Translations under genes and position numbers: made by a program
Assembly (NCBI RefSeq): GCF_036250755.1
Contig: NZ_CP109583.1
Location: forward strand, 5,417,501 to 5,481,500
DNA: 64,000 nt
Origin: Streptomyces uncialis
GTDB taxonomy: Bacteria > Actinomycetota > Actinomycetes > Streptomycetales > Streptomycetaceae
Direction: 5' to 3'
The notes under the pieces: model-generated
Seen by the model: the letters and a program-made list of their open reading frames with translations, nothing else
The model's database searches: none
What the model was told of the DNA's origin: nothing
In this document: one piece after another, positions 21,861-29,925 of the stretch
How positions within the stretch are numbered: the stretch's first letter is position 1
Layout: every line of letters starts with the position of its first letter

Positions 21861-22913
21861 GTGGGCAAGGTCGTGCTCGTGACCGGGGTGGCCCGGCAGC
21901 TGGGGAGCCGGTTCGTGCGGCGGGTCCTGCGGGACCCCGAGGTCGACCGGGTGGTCGCCGTGGACGCGGTGACTCCCGCGCACTCCCTGGGGGGCGCCGA
22001 CTTCGTCCGCGCGGACATCCGGCACCCGGCGATCGCGCGGGTCCTGGCCGAGCACGCCGTGGACACCGTCGTGCATCTGGATGTGACGGGTACCCCGCTG
22101 GGCGGTGGCGGCCGGGTGGCGCTCAAGGAGACCAACGTCATCGGGACGATGCAGCTTCTCGGTGCCTGCCAGAAGTCGCCGTACGTGCAGCGGCTCGTGG
22201 TGAAGTCGTCGACGAACGTGTACGGGTCGGCGCCGCGTGATCCGGCGTACTTCACGGAGACCACCGCGGCGAAGTCGCTGCCGAGCGGCGGGTTCGCGAA
22301 GGACACCGTCGAGGTCGAGGGGTATGTGCGCGGTTTCGCGCGGCGCCGGCCCGATGTGGCGGTGTGTGTGCTGCGGTTCGCGAACATCCTGGGGCCGCAC
22401 GCGGACTCCCCGCTGGCCGACTACTTCTCGATGCCGGTGCTGCCGACGGTGTTCGGGTACGACCCGCGGCTCCAGTTCGTCCACGAGGACGATGTGATCG
22501 AGGTGCTGCGGATCGGTGCCCGGGAGCCGGAGCGGGGCACCCTCAACAGCGGGACGTTCAACATCGCCGGGGACGGGGTGCTGCTGCTGTCGCAGTGCGC
22601 GCGCCGGCTGGGCCGTCCGACGGTGCCGACACCGCTGCCCGCGGTGACCTGGCTGGGGTCGGCGCTGCGGACGCTGGGGCTGTCCGACTTCTCGCCGGAG
22701 CAGTTGCGGCTGCTGACCCATGGGCGGGTGGTGGCGACACGTCAGATGCGCGAGACGCTCGGCTACCGGCCCACGTACACGACCGCCGGGGCCTTCGAGG
22801 ACTTCGTGGGCAGCCGGGGCCCCGGGCTGCTGCCGCCGGAGGCCGTCGCACGGACGGTCGACCGGATCGCGGAACTCGCCGTGCCCGCGCCCGGGGGCCG
22901 GACCCGAACCTGA
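21861..22913 (+). CDS. NAD-dependent epimerase/dehydratase-like (extended SDR) protein
   Basis: 350 residues from GTG. The N-terminal Rossmann motif is VLVTGVARQLGSRFVRRVL. VDAVTPAHSLGGADFVRADI gives the second strand, and LVVKSSTNVYGSAP the active-site Ser/Thr region. The usual catalytic Tyr-x3-Lys is not intact: the lysine in GGFAKDTVEVEGYVRGF has Gly where Tyr is expected. It may bind NAD(P) and be non-catalytic or use another residue. Ribosome site GGAAGG precedes the start. The acyltransferase gene follows by 63 bases and probably shares its transcript, suggesting an envelope or lipid role. Confidence 0.85.
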   Translation: MGKVVLVTGVARQLGSRFVRRVLRDPEVDRVVAVDAVTPAHSLGGADFVRADIRHPAIARVLAEHAVDTVVHLDVTGTPLGGGGRVALKETNVIGTMQLLGACQKSPYVQRLVVKSSTNVYGSAPRDPAYFTETTAAKSLPSGGFAKDTVEVEGYVRGFARRRPDVAVCVLRFANILGPHADSPLADYFSMPVLPTVFGYDPRLQFVHEDDVIEVLRIGAREPERGTLNSGTFNIAGDGVLLLSQCARRLGRPTVPTPLPAVTWLGSALRTLGLSDFSPEQLRLLTHGRVVATRQMRETLGYRPTYTTAGAFEDFVGSRGPGLLPPEAVARTVDRIAELAVPAPGGRTRT

Positions 22914-22976
22914 CGCAGTGCGCCCGTACGCACGGCCGGGCCGGTCGCGGGGCGCCAACCGAGGAGCGCAGCAACG

Positions 22977-24047
22977 ATGGCGGACGCCAAGGTCATTCCC
23001 TTCGACGACGACCGCTCGCGCGGGGGTGCGCAGCGCCCGGCCCGGCGGCGGTCGGGGCCGGCCCGGCGGTCGGTGCCGCCTGGCCGGACCGCGCCGCCGG
23101 GGCCGGTGAGTGAGGTCACGACGCTGCCGGGGCAGCCCGCCGGGCAGGATGATGGGCCGGTGACGGATGAGGTGCGTGAGCCGGGGGTGCCCGGTGGGGC
23201 GGGGCGTGACGGCTGGGAGCGGCGGGTCGCCGGGGGCCTGGCGTTCCTGCGGCGCAGGCTGACGGGTGACTACGAGGTCGACGACTTCGGGTACGACGAG
23301 GAGCTGACCGATCAGGTCCTGATGTCGTTGCTGCGGCCGGTGTACGAGAAGTACTTCCGGGTCGAGGTGAAGGGCATCGAGAACATCCCGGCGGACGGCG
23401 GGGCGCTGATCGTCTCGAACCATTCGGGGACGCTGCCGCTGGACGGGCTGATGATGCAGGTCGCCGTCCATGACCATCATCCGCAGGGGCGGCATCTGCG
23501 GTTGCTGGCGGCGGATCTGGTGTTCATGCTGCCGGTGGTCAACGAGCTGGCGCGCAAGGCGGGGCACACGCTGGCCTGCGCGGAGGACGCGGAGGCGCTG
23601 TTGCGGCGCGGTGAGCTCGTCGGGGTGATGCCGGAGGGGTTCAAGGGGCTCGGCAAGCCGTTCGGGGAGCGGTACAAGCTCCAGCGGTTCGGGCGGGGCG
23701 GGTTCGTGTCGACGGCGCTGCGGACGGGGACGCCGATCGTGCCGTGCTCGATCGTGGGGGCGGAGGAGATCTACCCGATGATCGGCAACTCGAAGACGCT
23801 GGCGCGGCTGCTGGGGTTCCCGTACTTCCCGATCACGCCGACGTTCCCGCTGCTGGGTCCGCTGGGGGCGGTGCCGCTGCCGACGAAGTGGACGATCCAG
23901 TTCGGGGAGCCGATCCCCACGGAGGGGTATCCGGCGGAGGCGGCGGAGGACCCGATGCTGATGTTCAATCTGACGGATCAGGTGCGGGAGCAGATCCAGC
24001 ACACGCTGTACAAGCTGCTGGTGCAGCGGCGGTCCGTGTTCTTCTGA
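22977..24047 (+). CDS. Lysophospholipid acyltransferase family protein (PlsC-like)
   Basis: 356 residues. The first ~100 are Arg/Pro-rich and variable, the rest a PlsC-like acyltransferase domain. The catalytic block is LIVSNHSGTLPLDGLMMQVA, with the histidine followed by the Asp of PLDG. The substrate-phosphate motif region is GELVGVMPEGFKGLGKPFGE, and PIVPCSIVGAEEIYP is the typical fourth block. It transfers an acyl chain to a glycerophosphate or related acceptor at the membrane; exact acceptor unknown. ATG follows CGAGGAGCG. It converges on rsbN, with a strong hairpin between. Confidence 0.88.
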   Translation: MADAKVIPFDDDRSRGGAQRPARRRSGPARRSVPPGRTAPPGPVSEVTTLPGQPAGQDDGPVTDEVREPGVPGGAGRDGWERRVAGGLAFLRRRLTGDYEVDDFGYDEELTDQVLMSLLRPVYEKYFRVEVKGIENIPADGGALIVSNHSGTLPLDGLMMQVAVHDHHPQGRHLRLLAADLVFMLPVVNELARKAGHTLACAEDAEALLRRGELVGVMPEGFKGLGKPFGERYKLQRFGRGGFVSTALRTGTPIVPCSIVGAEEIYPMIGNSKTLARLLGFPYFPITPTFPLLGPLGAVPLPTKWTIQFGEPIPTEGYPAEAAEDPMLMFNLTDQVREQIQHTLYKLLVQRRSVFF

Positions 24048-24147
24048 TCTTTCCGGTCGGCCCTGGTGTACCTCCGACCGGCCCTGGTGTTCTTCCGGGT
24101 CCGGTGGCCGAGTAGCCGGGCGGCCGGGTAGCAGGTGGTGCGGTGTG

Positions 24148-24189
24148 CGGGAACGGGGGCGCCTCCGACAAGGGGCGCCCCCGTTCCCG
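24148..24189. terminator. Bidirectional terminator between acyltransferase gene and rsbN
   Basis: CGGGAACGGGGGCGCC with its perfect 16-base complement and a 10-base loop, midway between two convergent gene ends. It can terminate both. Confidence 0.85.
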
Positions 24190-24235
24190 TATCCGGTGTG
24201 CGCGAGCGGGTGTGCTGGTGGCCGTGGTGTGCGGG

Positions 24236-25531
24236 CTACGGGCCCGATTCCTCGGCGTCGAGGCCGAGGCCCGGGAGGAGTCCGGGCAGCAGCGGGGGCA
24301 GGGTGACGTCCGGCTTGGGGACCGGGCTGGTCCTGCCCGAGGGGCTGGGGCTGGCCTTGTCCTGTTCCTTGGGGGTGTCGAGGAGGCCGCCGGTGCCGCC
24401 GCCGAGGAGTCCTTCGTCCTTCTTGCCGGAGGGGTCCGGCGCGGAGGGTTCGGGACTGCCGCCGCCCTGGTCCCGGGGTGTCGTGTCCCGGGGGGCCTCG
24501 CCTTCGCCGGAGCGGGTGGGCGCGGCGGGGCGTTCGGTGCCGTCCTGGGTGGGGCCCGCGGGGGACCGCTCGGTGCGGGGGCCCTGGCTGGGGCCGCCGC
24601 GGGGGGCGGGGGGCTCGGGGAGCAGCGAACGCAGGGGTTCGACCTCCTGCTCCATGGCGTCGAAGACGGAGCTGACCTCCTGGCTGACGTCGCCGAGCTG
24701 GACGGGCAGCCGGTCGCGCAGGGCGCTCCAGCTGTCGCGGTGGGATCGGGAGAACGCGGACAGGGCCTGGATGGGGCCGAGGGAGCCGTCGCGTTCGTAG
24801 GCGGCGAGGAGGAGGCGGTGGCCCTCGGCGGCGTCGTGGCGCATGCCGTTGAGGGTGCGGCGGACCTCGCCCACGGATTCGTGGTCGAGAGGGCCGCCGC
24901 GGTCGCGTTCCATGAGCCTGCGGGCCTCGCTCAGGCGGGTCGACGCCTGGTCGAGGTAGATCTCCCCGCGGTCGGTGTCACCGTCGGCGAGGCCCCGCTT
25001 GATGTCCTCGACGCCGCGCTTGAGGCCGTAGAGGGAGTCACCGGGGAGGGCGTCGGAGCTCGCGGCGGCCACGCCCCCGAGGGCGCCCGCCGCGACGCCG
25101 ACCGTGAGTCCGCCCGCGACGAGGCTCTTGCTCAGCCGGGAGCGTGGGCGTAGTTTCCGCAGCGGTCCTGCCCGGTGGGCGCCCTTCGTCCCCTTGCGGG
25201 ACCGCTGCTCGGGCACCGAAGGGTCCATCGCCCCACCGCCCGCGCCCGCCATCAGCATGGCCTCCATGGCGGCCACGAGCTGCGCGCGCTGGACGATCTT
25301 GACCTCGGGGTCCAGCGTGGGTCTGGGCAGGTCGGCGAGACCGCCCGCGAGGGTGAGCAGGCGTTGCTGCTCGGTCCTCGGGCCGGCCGGCGCGGTACCC
25401 GCCGGGTCGGGGGTCGCGCCCGGGGCGGACCGCTGATCGGACTGCTCGGCCGCCGGGCCCCGGTCGGTCGGTTCCTCCAGGGCCTGGGCGAAGGCGTTCG
25501 CCCGCCGGTGCGCCGATACGTTCGCGATCAC
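24236..25531 (-). CDS. rsbN: Anti-sigma factor RsbN (DUF5667 domain)
   Basis: 431-residue single-pass membrane protein. The N-terminal ~150 residues (VIANVSAHRRANAFAQALEE, then PEVKIVQRAQLVAAMEAML) are cytoplasmic and would hold the sigma-binding part. The membrane helix is SLVAGGLTVGVAAGALGGVA. Outside are a helical DUF5667 domain (DALPGDSLYGLKRGVEDIKR) and a long Pro/Gly/Ser tail. The start is GTG at 25531, fixed by GGAGG eight bases upstream. In Streptomyces this gene lies directly downstream of bldN and encodes the anti-sigma factor that holds sigma-BldN inactive. A sigma-BldN-like promoter lies about 130 bases before the start, giving feedback. Confidence 0.9.
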   Translation of the reverse strand: MIANVSAHRRANAFAQALEEPTDRGPAAEQSDQRSAPGATPDPAGTAPAGPRTEQQRLLTLAGGLADLPRPTLDPEVKIVQRAQLVAAMEAMLMAGAGGGAMDPSVPEQRSRKGTKGAHRAGPLRKLRPRSRLSKSLVAGGLTVGVAAGALGGVAAASSDALPGDSLYGLKRGVEDIKRGLADGDTDRGEIYLDQASTRLSEARRLMERDRGGPLDHESVGEVRRTLNGMRHDAAEGHRLLLAAYERDGSLGPIQALSAFSRSHRDSWSALRDRLPVQLGDVSQEVSSVFDAMEQEVEPLRSLLPEPPAPRGGPSQGPRTERSPAGPTQDGTERPAAPTRSGEGEAPRDTTPRDQGGGSPEPSAPDPSGKKDEGLLGGGTGGLLDTPKEQDKASPSPSGRTSPVPKPDVTLPPLLPGLLPGLGLDAEESGP

Positions 25532-25857
25532 TGGCGGCACCTCCTCTCGTCATGACGGTCGACTCCCCAGGGGGTCCTGAGGGTTCCATTCCCTGGCTGC
25601 CTCCACTCCTTCGAGTGAGCGGGGGCGGCCGGGGGGTGACCACAGGGAGCCTGTATCCCGCACAACGAGTGGCGCGGCACTTCGGTTACGGACCGGTGGT
25701 GACCGGAGTGGCCGGTCAACTGTAGCTCACGTTGGGTGAGTTGCTGGTCGCGCACCGTGTCGGGGCGGGATTCAGGGGTCGGGCGGGCCCGGTGGGGCGG
25801 GGGGTCGCCGGGTGTGATGGGGGGCGGGCCGGAGGTGGTGGATGTCGGGTTCACCGG
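25532..25857. other. bldN-rsbN intergenic region
   Basis: 326 bases without a gene; holds the rsbN promoter and its leader of about 125 bases. No clear terminator for bldN is visible, so read-through into rsbN is possible. Confidence 0.6.
25662..25690 (-). promoter_or_regulatory. Candidate sigma-BldN promoter of rsbN
   Basis: On the minus strand CGTAACC, 16 bases, CGTTGT. This resembles the GTAAC/CGTTG-type promoters that I recall for sigma-BldN targets. Location between bldN and rsbN fits autoregulation of the anti-sigma factor. Confidence 0.6.
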
Positions 25858-26724
25858 TCAGCGGGCGTCGTCCGGGAGGAGCCGGGCGAGGGTGCGTACG
25901 GCCCGGTACTGGAGGGTCTTGATCGCGCCTTCGTTCTTGCCCATGACCCGGGCGGTCTCGGCGACCGACAGGCCCTGGAGGAAACGGAGGGTCACACACT
26001 CCTGCTGCTGGGGGTTGAGACGGCGGACCGCTTCGAGGAGGGCGGCGTTGGAGAGGGCCTCCAGGACGGAGTCCTCGGGGCTGCGCTCGACCTCGTTGGC
26101 GTCGAGCATCTCGCCGGTCGTCACTTCGAGCCGGAAGCGGCTCGACTTGAAGTGGTCGGCGACGAGGTTGCGGGCGATGGTCACGAGCCAGGCGCCGAAG
26201 TCGCGGCCCTGCCAGGTGAACGTGCCGATCCGGCGCAGGGCGCGCAGGAACGTCTCGCTGGTGAGGTCCTCGGCGGTGGCCTTGCTGCCCACCCGGTAGT
26301 AGATGTAGCGGTAGACGGTGTCGCTGTACTGGTCGTACAGCCTGCCGAACGCCTCGGCCTCGCCGGACTGGGCGCGTTCGACGAGTTCCATCATGCGGGC
26401 GCTGTCGCTGTCCGCGGCGGGCCTGCGGGTGGTCGTCGTGGTCGTCGTGGAGCCCGCGCCGCGGCTGCGCCTGCCGACGGCCGCCGTGCCGTCCGCCAGG
26501 GCGTAGCAGGGGCCGGTGGGTCCGGCCTGGGCGGCGGTACGGGTGGCGCGGGAGGTGCGGGGGGACTGCGCGGCGGGACGTGGGGCGGTGTGCGGGGCGG
26601 TTGGTGCGGGGACGGCGTATGCGGGGACGGCGTACGCGGTGGGGACGAAGCCGCGCAGGTGGTCGAGGACCGTCGCGCGCAGCGTAGCCAGGCCCGAGGC
26701 GTCAACCCCGACGTGTGGGTACAC
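25858..26724 (-). CDS. bldN: ECF sigma factor BldN with N-terminal pro-sequence
   Basis: 288-residue extracytoplasmic-function sigma factor required for aerial mycelium genes (chaplins, rodlins) in Streptomyces. Region 2 runs MELVERAQSGEAEAFGRLYD through DHFKSSRFRLEV, with ATAEDLTSETFLRALRRIGT. Region 4 is RRLNPQQQECVTLRFLQGLS then VAETARVMGKNEGAIKTLQY. The first ~105 residues are not part of a normal ECF factor: MYPHVGVDASGLATLRATVL starts an Ala/Thr/Pro-rich extension. S. coelicolor BldN is known to be made as a pro-protein with such an extension, later removed. GTG start with GGGAG five bases upstream. Confidence 0.95.
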   Translation of the reverse strand: MYPHVGVDASGLATLRATVLDHLRGFVPTAYAVPAYAVPAPTAPHTAPRPAAQSPRTSRATRTAAQAGPTGPCYALADGTAAVGRRSRGAGSTTTTTTTRRPAADSDSARMMELVERAQSGEAEAFGRLYDQYSDTVYRYIYYRVGSKATAEDLTSETFLRALRRIGTFTWQGRDFGAWLVTIARNLVADHFKSSRFRLEVTTGEMLDANEVERSPEDSVLEALSNAALLEAVRRLNPQQQECVTLRFLQGLSVAETARVMGKNEGAIKTLQYRAVRTLARLLPDDAR

Positions 26725-26797
26725 GGGACTCCCAGAGGCAGAGCTTGCATCACGTGCTGTGCGGGACCGTTCACCCGTCGTGGCGACGTGTGGGTAC
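26709..26797. repeat. 14-bp direct repeat across the bldN start
   Basis: CGACGTGTGGGTAC occurs exactly at 26709-26722, covering the GTG and the next codons of bldN, and again at 26784-26797 in the upstream region. The spacing is 75 bases. Confidence 0.75.
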
Positions 26798-27113
26798 CGG
26801 CTTGCGTCTGAGGAGAATAACGCTTCGTACAGGCGGTGCTACGCCCAGTTGCTCAAATCATCGATTACGTCGCTTCTGTTATCGATCGGCGTTGGTTCAA
26901 GTGTCGGAGAGTGACAGGTTGTTGACCAAACGGGATCGATACAGGGCGGATGGGGGTGTGTTGTGCTCATTGGGGGTGCCGCTCCTGACGGCTCGTCCGG
27001 GTGGACGTGTGTGCGGGTGCGCGGGCGTCCGGGTGTCCGGGTGCCGAGTCGTCCGGGTGGGCGCACCGGGCGGACGACCCGCGGCGGTGTCCGGGCCGAG
27101 GTGGCCGTGGAGG
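26725..27113. other. bldN upstream region
   Basis: About 390 bases between bldN and the next minus-strand gene, no gene seen. It is locally AT-rich (CTTCTGTTATCGATCGG), unusual here, and likely carries the bldN promoter(s). A pair of AGTG-type half-sites (AGTGTCGGAGAGTGACA, around 26,899-26,915) could be recognised by BldD; this is a guess from remembered consensus. Confidence 0.5.
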
Positions 27114-28061
27114 TCAGCGGCGGGTCCTGCGGTGCAGGGCGATGGCGGCGGCCGTGCCGCCGGCGACCGCGCCGACGCCCGCCGCCGCGGGGATGCCGAC
27201 CTTCGCGGCCTTGCGGCCGGTGCGGTAGTCGCGCAGCCGCCAGTCGCGGGCGCGGGCGTGCTTGCGGAGCTTGGCGTCCGGGTTGATCGCGTAGGGGTGG
27301 CCGACCAGGGACAGCATGGGGATGTCGTTGTGGGAGTCGCTGTAGGCGGCGCAGCGGGTCAGGTCCAGGATCTCGGCGGTGGCCAGCGCGCGGACCGCCT
27401 CGGCCTTGGCGGGGCCGTGCAGGGGTTCGCCGACGAGCCGTCCGGTGTAGACGCCGCCGACGGACTCCGCGACGGTGCCGAGCGCGCCGGTCAGTCCGAG
27501 GCGGCCGGCGATCACGGTGGCGATCTCCACGGGGGCGGCGGTGACGAGCCACACCTTCTGGCCCGCGTCCAGATGGGCCTGGGCGAGGGCGCGGGTGCCC
27601 GGCCAGATCCGGTCGGCCATGTACTCGTCGTAGATCTCCTCGCCGATGGTCATCAGCTCGGCGACCCGGTGGCCCTTGACGATGGACAGCGCGGAGTCCC
27701 GGGCGTCCTGCATGTGCTCGGGGTCCTCGACGCCGGCGAGCCGGAACCACGCCTGCTGCCAGGCGAAGCGGGTGAGCTCGCGGGTGTCGAAGAACTTGCG
27801 TTTGTACAGGCCCCGGCCGAAGTGGAAGAGGGCGGCGCCCTGCATCACGGTGTTGTCCAGGTCGAAGAACGCGGCGGCGCGGCGGTCGCCGACCACGGGG
27901 AACGCCGGTTCCTCGGGGGTGCCGTCCGGGGCCGGGGCCCGCCGGGCGGATTCGAGGTCCTGCGAGGTCTTGCGGGCTGCCTCCGCCGAGGCCTCGCCTG
28001 CGAGCACGCTCCGCGCCGTGGCGGAGCGCCTACGGGAAGTGAGCCATCCGAGAGCGGCCAT
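27114..28061 (-). CDS. HAD-IB family hydrolase (SerB-like)
   Basis: 315-residue HAD hydrolase, subfamily IB. Motif I is AAFFDLDNTVMQGAALFHFG, motif II WLVTAAPVEIA, motif III the lysine in GPAKAEAVRALA, and motif IV AAYSDSHNDIPMLSLVGHPY. The C-terminal ~35 residues include a hydrophobic GIPAAAGVGAVAGGTAAAIA stretch that may anchor it to the membrane. I chose ATG at 28061 (MAALGWLTSRRRS) because the upstream 21 codons are unconserved. Phosphomonoester hydrolysis is expected; the substrate (phosphoserine, lysophospholipid head group or other) is unknown. Located just upstream of bldN, divergent from the glutaredoxin gene. Confidence 0.88.
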   Translation of the reverse strand: MAALGWLTSRRRSATARSVLAGEASAEAARKTSQDLESARRAPAPDGTPEEPAFPVVGDRRAAAFFDLDNTVMQGAALFHFGRGLYKRKFFDTRELTRFAWQQAWFRLAGVEDPEHMQDARDSALSIVKGHRVAELMTIGEEIYDEYMADRIWPGTRALAQAHLDAGQKVWLVTAAPVEIATVIAGRLGLTGALGTVAESVGGVYTGRLVGEPLHGPAKAEAVRALATAEILDLTRCAAYSDSHNDIPMLSLVGHPYAINPDAKLRKHARARDWRLRDYRTGRKAAKVGIPAAAGVGAVAGGTAAAIALHRRTRR

Positions 28062-28362
28062 GCGGTGAGCATAGCCAGTTTGTTCGGTGGTTCCCCGGCG
28101 GTGGTGACGCGGTGCGGTGAACATCCGGGTGGCCCTTCCCGCCGCTCCCGGATCCGCCTCCGGAACTGGCTCCCGATCCGCCTCCGGTACCGGCTCCGGT
28201 GCTGCTCCCGGTACCGCTCACGCTCCGCTCCGGGATCCGGCCCCTGTGCTCCGCTCCCGGTGCCGCTCGACGGCCGGTCGTGCGCGGGTGCGTGGTGCGC
28301 GCCGCGCTCTCTTCGGTCGCGGGGCTCCCCGGCGCGCGGGGCGCGGGGCGACAATGGGCCGT
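28062..28362. other. Divergent intergenic region before the glutaredoxin-like gene
   Basis: About 300 bases with degenerate CTCCGG/CTCCCG low-complexity sequence (28,120-28,260). No gene is supported. Promoters for both flanking genes must lie here, but I cannot assign them. Confidence 0.45.
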
Positions 28363-28641
28363 ATGAGTCCCCTCTTTCGACGTACGGAGAAGAAGCCTCC
28401 CGCGGAGCGTGTCGTGACGCTGATCGGGAAGCCCGGGTGTCATCTGTGCGATGACGCGCAGGTCGTGATCGAGAAGGTGTGCGGGGAGGTGGGTGCCTCC
28501 TGGGAGAAGAAGGACATCACCCAGGACGAGGAGCTGCACCGGCTGTACTGGGAGCAGATCCCGGTGGTGCTGGTGGACGGTGCCCAGCACGACTTCTGGC
28601 GGGTCAAGGAGGAGCGGCTGCGGAAGGCCCTGACGGGCTGA
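28363..28641 (+). CDS. Glutaredoxin-like family protein
   Basis: 92-residue thioredoxin-fold protein. The redox motif is CHLC in TLIGKPGCHLCDDAQVVIEK, with the cis-proline in EQIPVVLVDG. It fits the small glutaredoxin-like family found near haem genes in actinomycetes, which may handle disulfides with mycothiol-dependent partners. ATG at 28363 (MSPLFRR) is preferred; an in-frame ATG nine bases upstream is possible. It precedes rex by about 510 bases; a redox link is suggestive only. Confidence 0.88.
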   Translation: MSPLFRRTEKKPPAERVVTLIGKPGCHLCDDAQVVIEKVCGEVGASWEKKDITQDEELHRLYWEQIPVVLVDGAQHDFWRVKEERLRKALTG

Positions 28642-29060
28642 CGCGCGCCTCCCGGCGGAGGGTCGGCCGGGAGGGCTCGGCGCGGGCTCGCTCGTGGTGC
28701 GCGGGGCGGGTGGTTCGTGGGGGGTGGGGCGGGCTGCTCCGCTTGTCGGAGGTCCGTGCGGGTTTGGTGAGTTTGGTGTGGATTCCCTTGGGGCGGGCGG
28801 AGGTTGGCCGGAATCGGGCGGTCGAGGGGGGTGTGTTCGGGGAACGGAGGGGCACTTTAGGGCTAAAGAACGCGTTACGATCGTTGCTGTTTGCATGCTG
28901 ATTGACCGGGTTCGGCTTCGGGGGCGGGGTTGTTTTGAGGAGTGTGTACCGCTTTGCCCCCTACGGATGAGCGTTCTGGAGGTCCGTGCGCCGGTTCCCG
29001 GATCGCGCGCCGGGAGTGCGTGACCCCGGTCACGTTGGCCGGGCAAATCGGACACCATCT

Positions 29061-29078
29061 TTGTGCACGCGTTCACAA
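29061..29078. promoter_or_regulatory. Rex operator (ROP)
   Basis: TTGTGCACGCGTTCACAA matches the Rex consensus TTGTGAA-N4-TTCACAA with one mismatch. It overlaps the -35 region of the rex promoter. Rex bound here at low NADH would shut off its own operon, including haem synthesis. Confidence 0.9.
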
Positions 29079-29089
29079 AGACATAGCCT
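29061..29089 (+). promoter_or_regulatory. rex-hemACD promoter
   Basis: TTGTGC, 17 bases, TAGCCT. The -35 hexamer is the left arm of the Rex site, so repressor and RNA polymerase compete. The leader to the rex GTG is about 60 bases. Confidence 0.7.
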
Positions 29090-29154
29090 GCTGTCGACGG
29101 GGCGGTCCCGGCACCTACGGCCGCCCACAGCCCCGCTCTACCCGCAGGAGCACC

Positions 29155-29925
29155 GTGGCAACTGGCCGAACACACCGACCGGCGACCCGAAGCCGAGGGA
29201 TTCCCGAGGCCACCGTCGCCCGGCTCCCGCTGTATCTGAGGGCTCTCACCGCGCTTTCCGAGCGCTCGGTGCCCACGGTCTCGTCGGAGGAACTGGCCGC
29301 CGCCGCGGGGGTCAACTCCGCCAAGCTCCGCAAGGACTTCTCCTACCTCGGCTCGTACGGCACCCGTGGTGTGGGCTATGACGTCGAGTACCTCGTCTAC
29401 CAGATCTCCCGGGAACTGGGTCTGACCCAGGACTGGCCCGTGGTGATCGTCGGGATCGGCAACCTCGGTGCCGCGCTCGCCAATTACGGTGGGTTCGCCT
29501 CCCGCGGGTTCCGGGTCGCCGCGCTGATCGACGCCGACCCCGAGATGGCGGGCAAGCCGGTCGCGGGCATCCCGGTCCAGCACACCGACGAGCTGGAGAA
29601 GATCATCGACGAGAACGGGGTGTCGATCGGCGTCATCGCGACCCCCGCGGGCGCCGCCCAGCAGGTGTGCGAACGGCTGGTCGCCGCCGGGGTGACCTCC
29701 ATCCTGAACTTCGCCCCGACGGTCCTCAACGTGCCGGACGGGGTCGACGTACGCAAGGTCGACCTCTCGATCGAGCTCCAGATCCTCGCCTTCCACGAGC
29801 AGCGCAAGGCCGGTGAGGAGATCGCCGAGGCCGCGGAGGCGGCGGAAGCGGCCGAGGCGGCCCGGACGGCCCGTGACCCGCGTAAGGGACCTGACGGGGA
29901 CATGCCCGCCGTGATGCCGGCATGA
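29155..29925 (+). CDS. rex: Redox-sensing transcriptional repressor Rex
   Basis: 256-residue dimeric repressor that reads the NADH/NAD+ ratio and releases DNA when NADH binds. The N-terminal winged helix spans VARLPLYLRALTALSERSVP through KLRKDFSYLGSYGTRGVGYD. The NADH-binding Rossmann motif is VVIVGIGNLGAALANYGGFA. The C-terminal domain-swap helix region includes LSIELQILAFHEQRK, and an Ala/Glu-rich tail follows. GTG start with CAGGAG upstream. It overlaps hemA by ATGA, so haem genes are translationally coupled. Autoregulation is shown by the Rex operator in its promoter. Confidence 0.96.
   Translation: MATGRTHRPATRSRGIPEATVARLPLYLRALTALSERSVPTVSSEELAAAAGVNSAKLRKDFSYLGSYGTRGVGYDVEYLVYQISRELGLTQDWPVVIVGIGNLGAALANYGGFASRGFRVAALIDADPEMAGKPVAGIPVQHTDELEKIIDENGVSIGVIATPAGAAQQVCERLVAAGVTSILNFAPTVLNVPDGVDVRKVDLSIELQILAFHEQRKAGEEIAEAAEAAEAAEAARTARDPRKGPDGDMPAVMPA

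Larger units (their letters stand above)
28642..29154. other. rex upstream region
   Basis: About 510 bases without a gene. The left part is GT-rich. Around 28,855-28,905 it becomes AT-rich (AGGGCTAAAGAACGCG, GTTGCTGTTTGCATGC), where a further promoter may lie. The right end holds the Rex operator and rex promoter listed separately. Confidence 0.6.

Noticed and set aside
21447..24002. 851-codon minus-strand frame
   Set aside because: Antisense to the SDR-like and acyltransferase genes; extremely rich in Arg/Pro/His without domain motifs.
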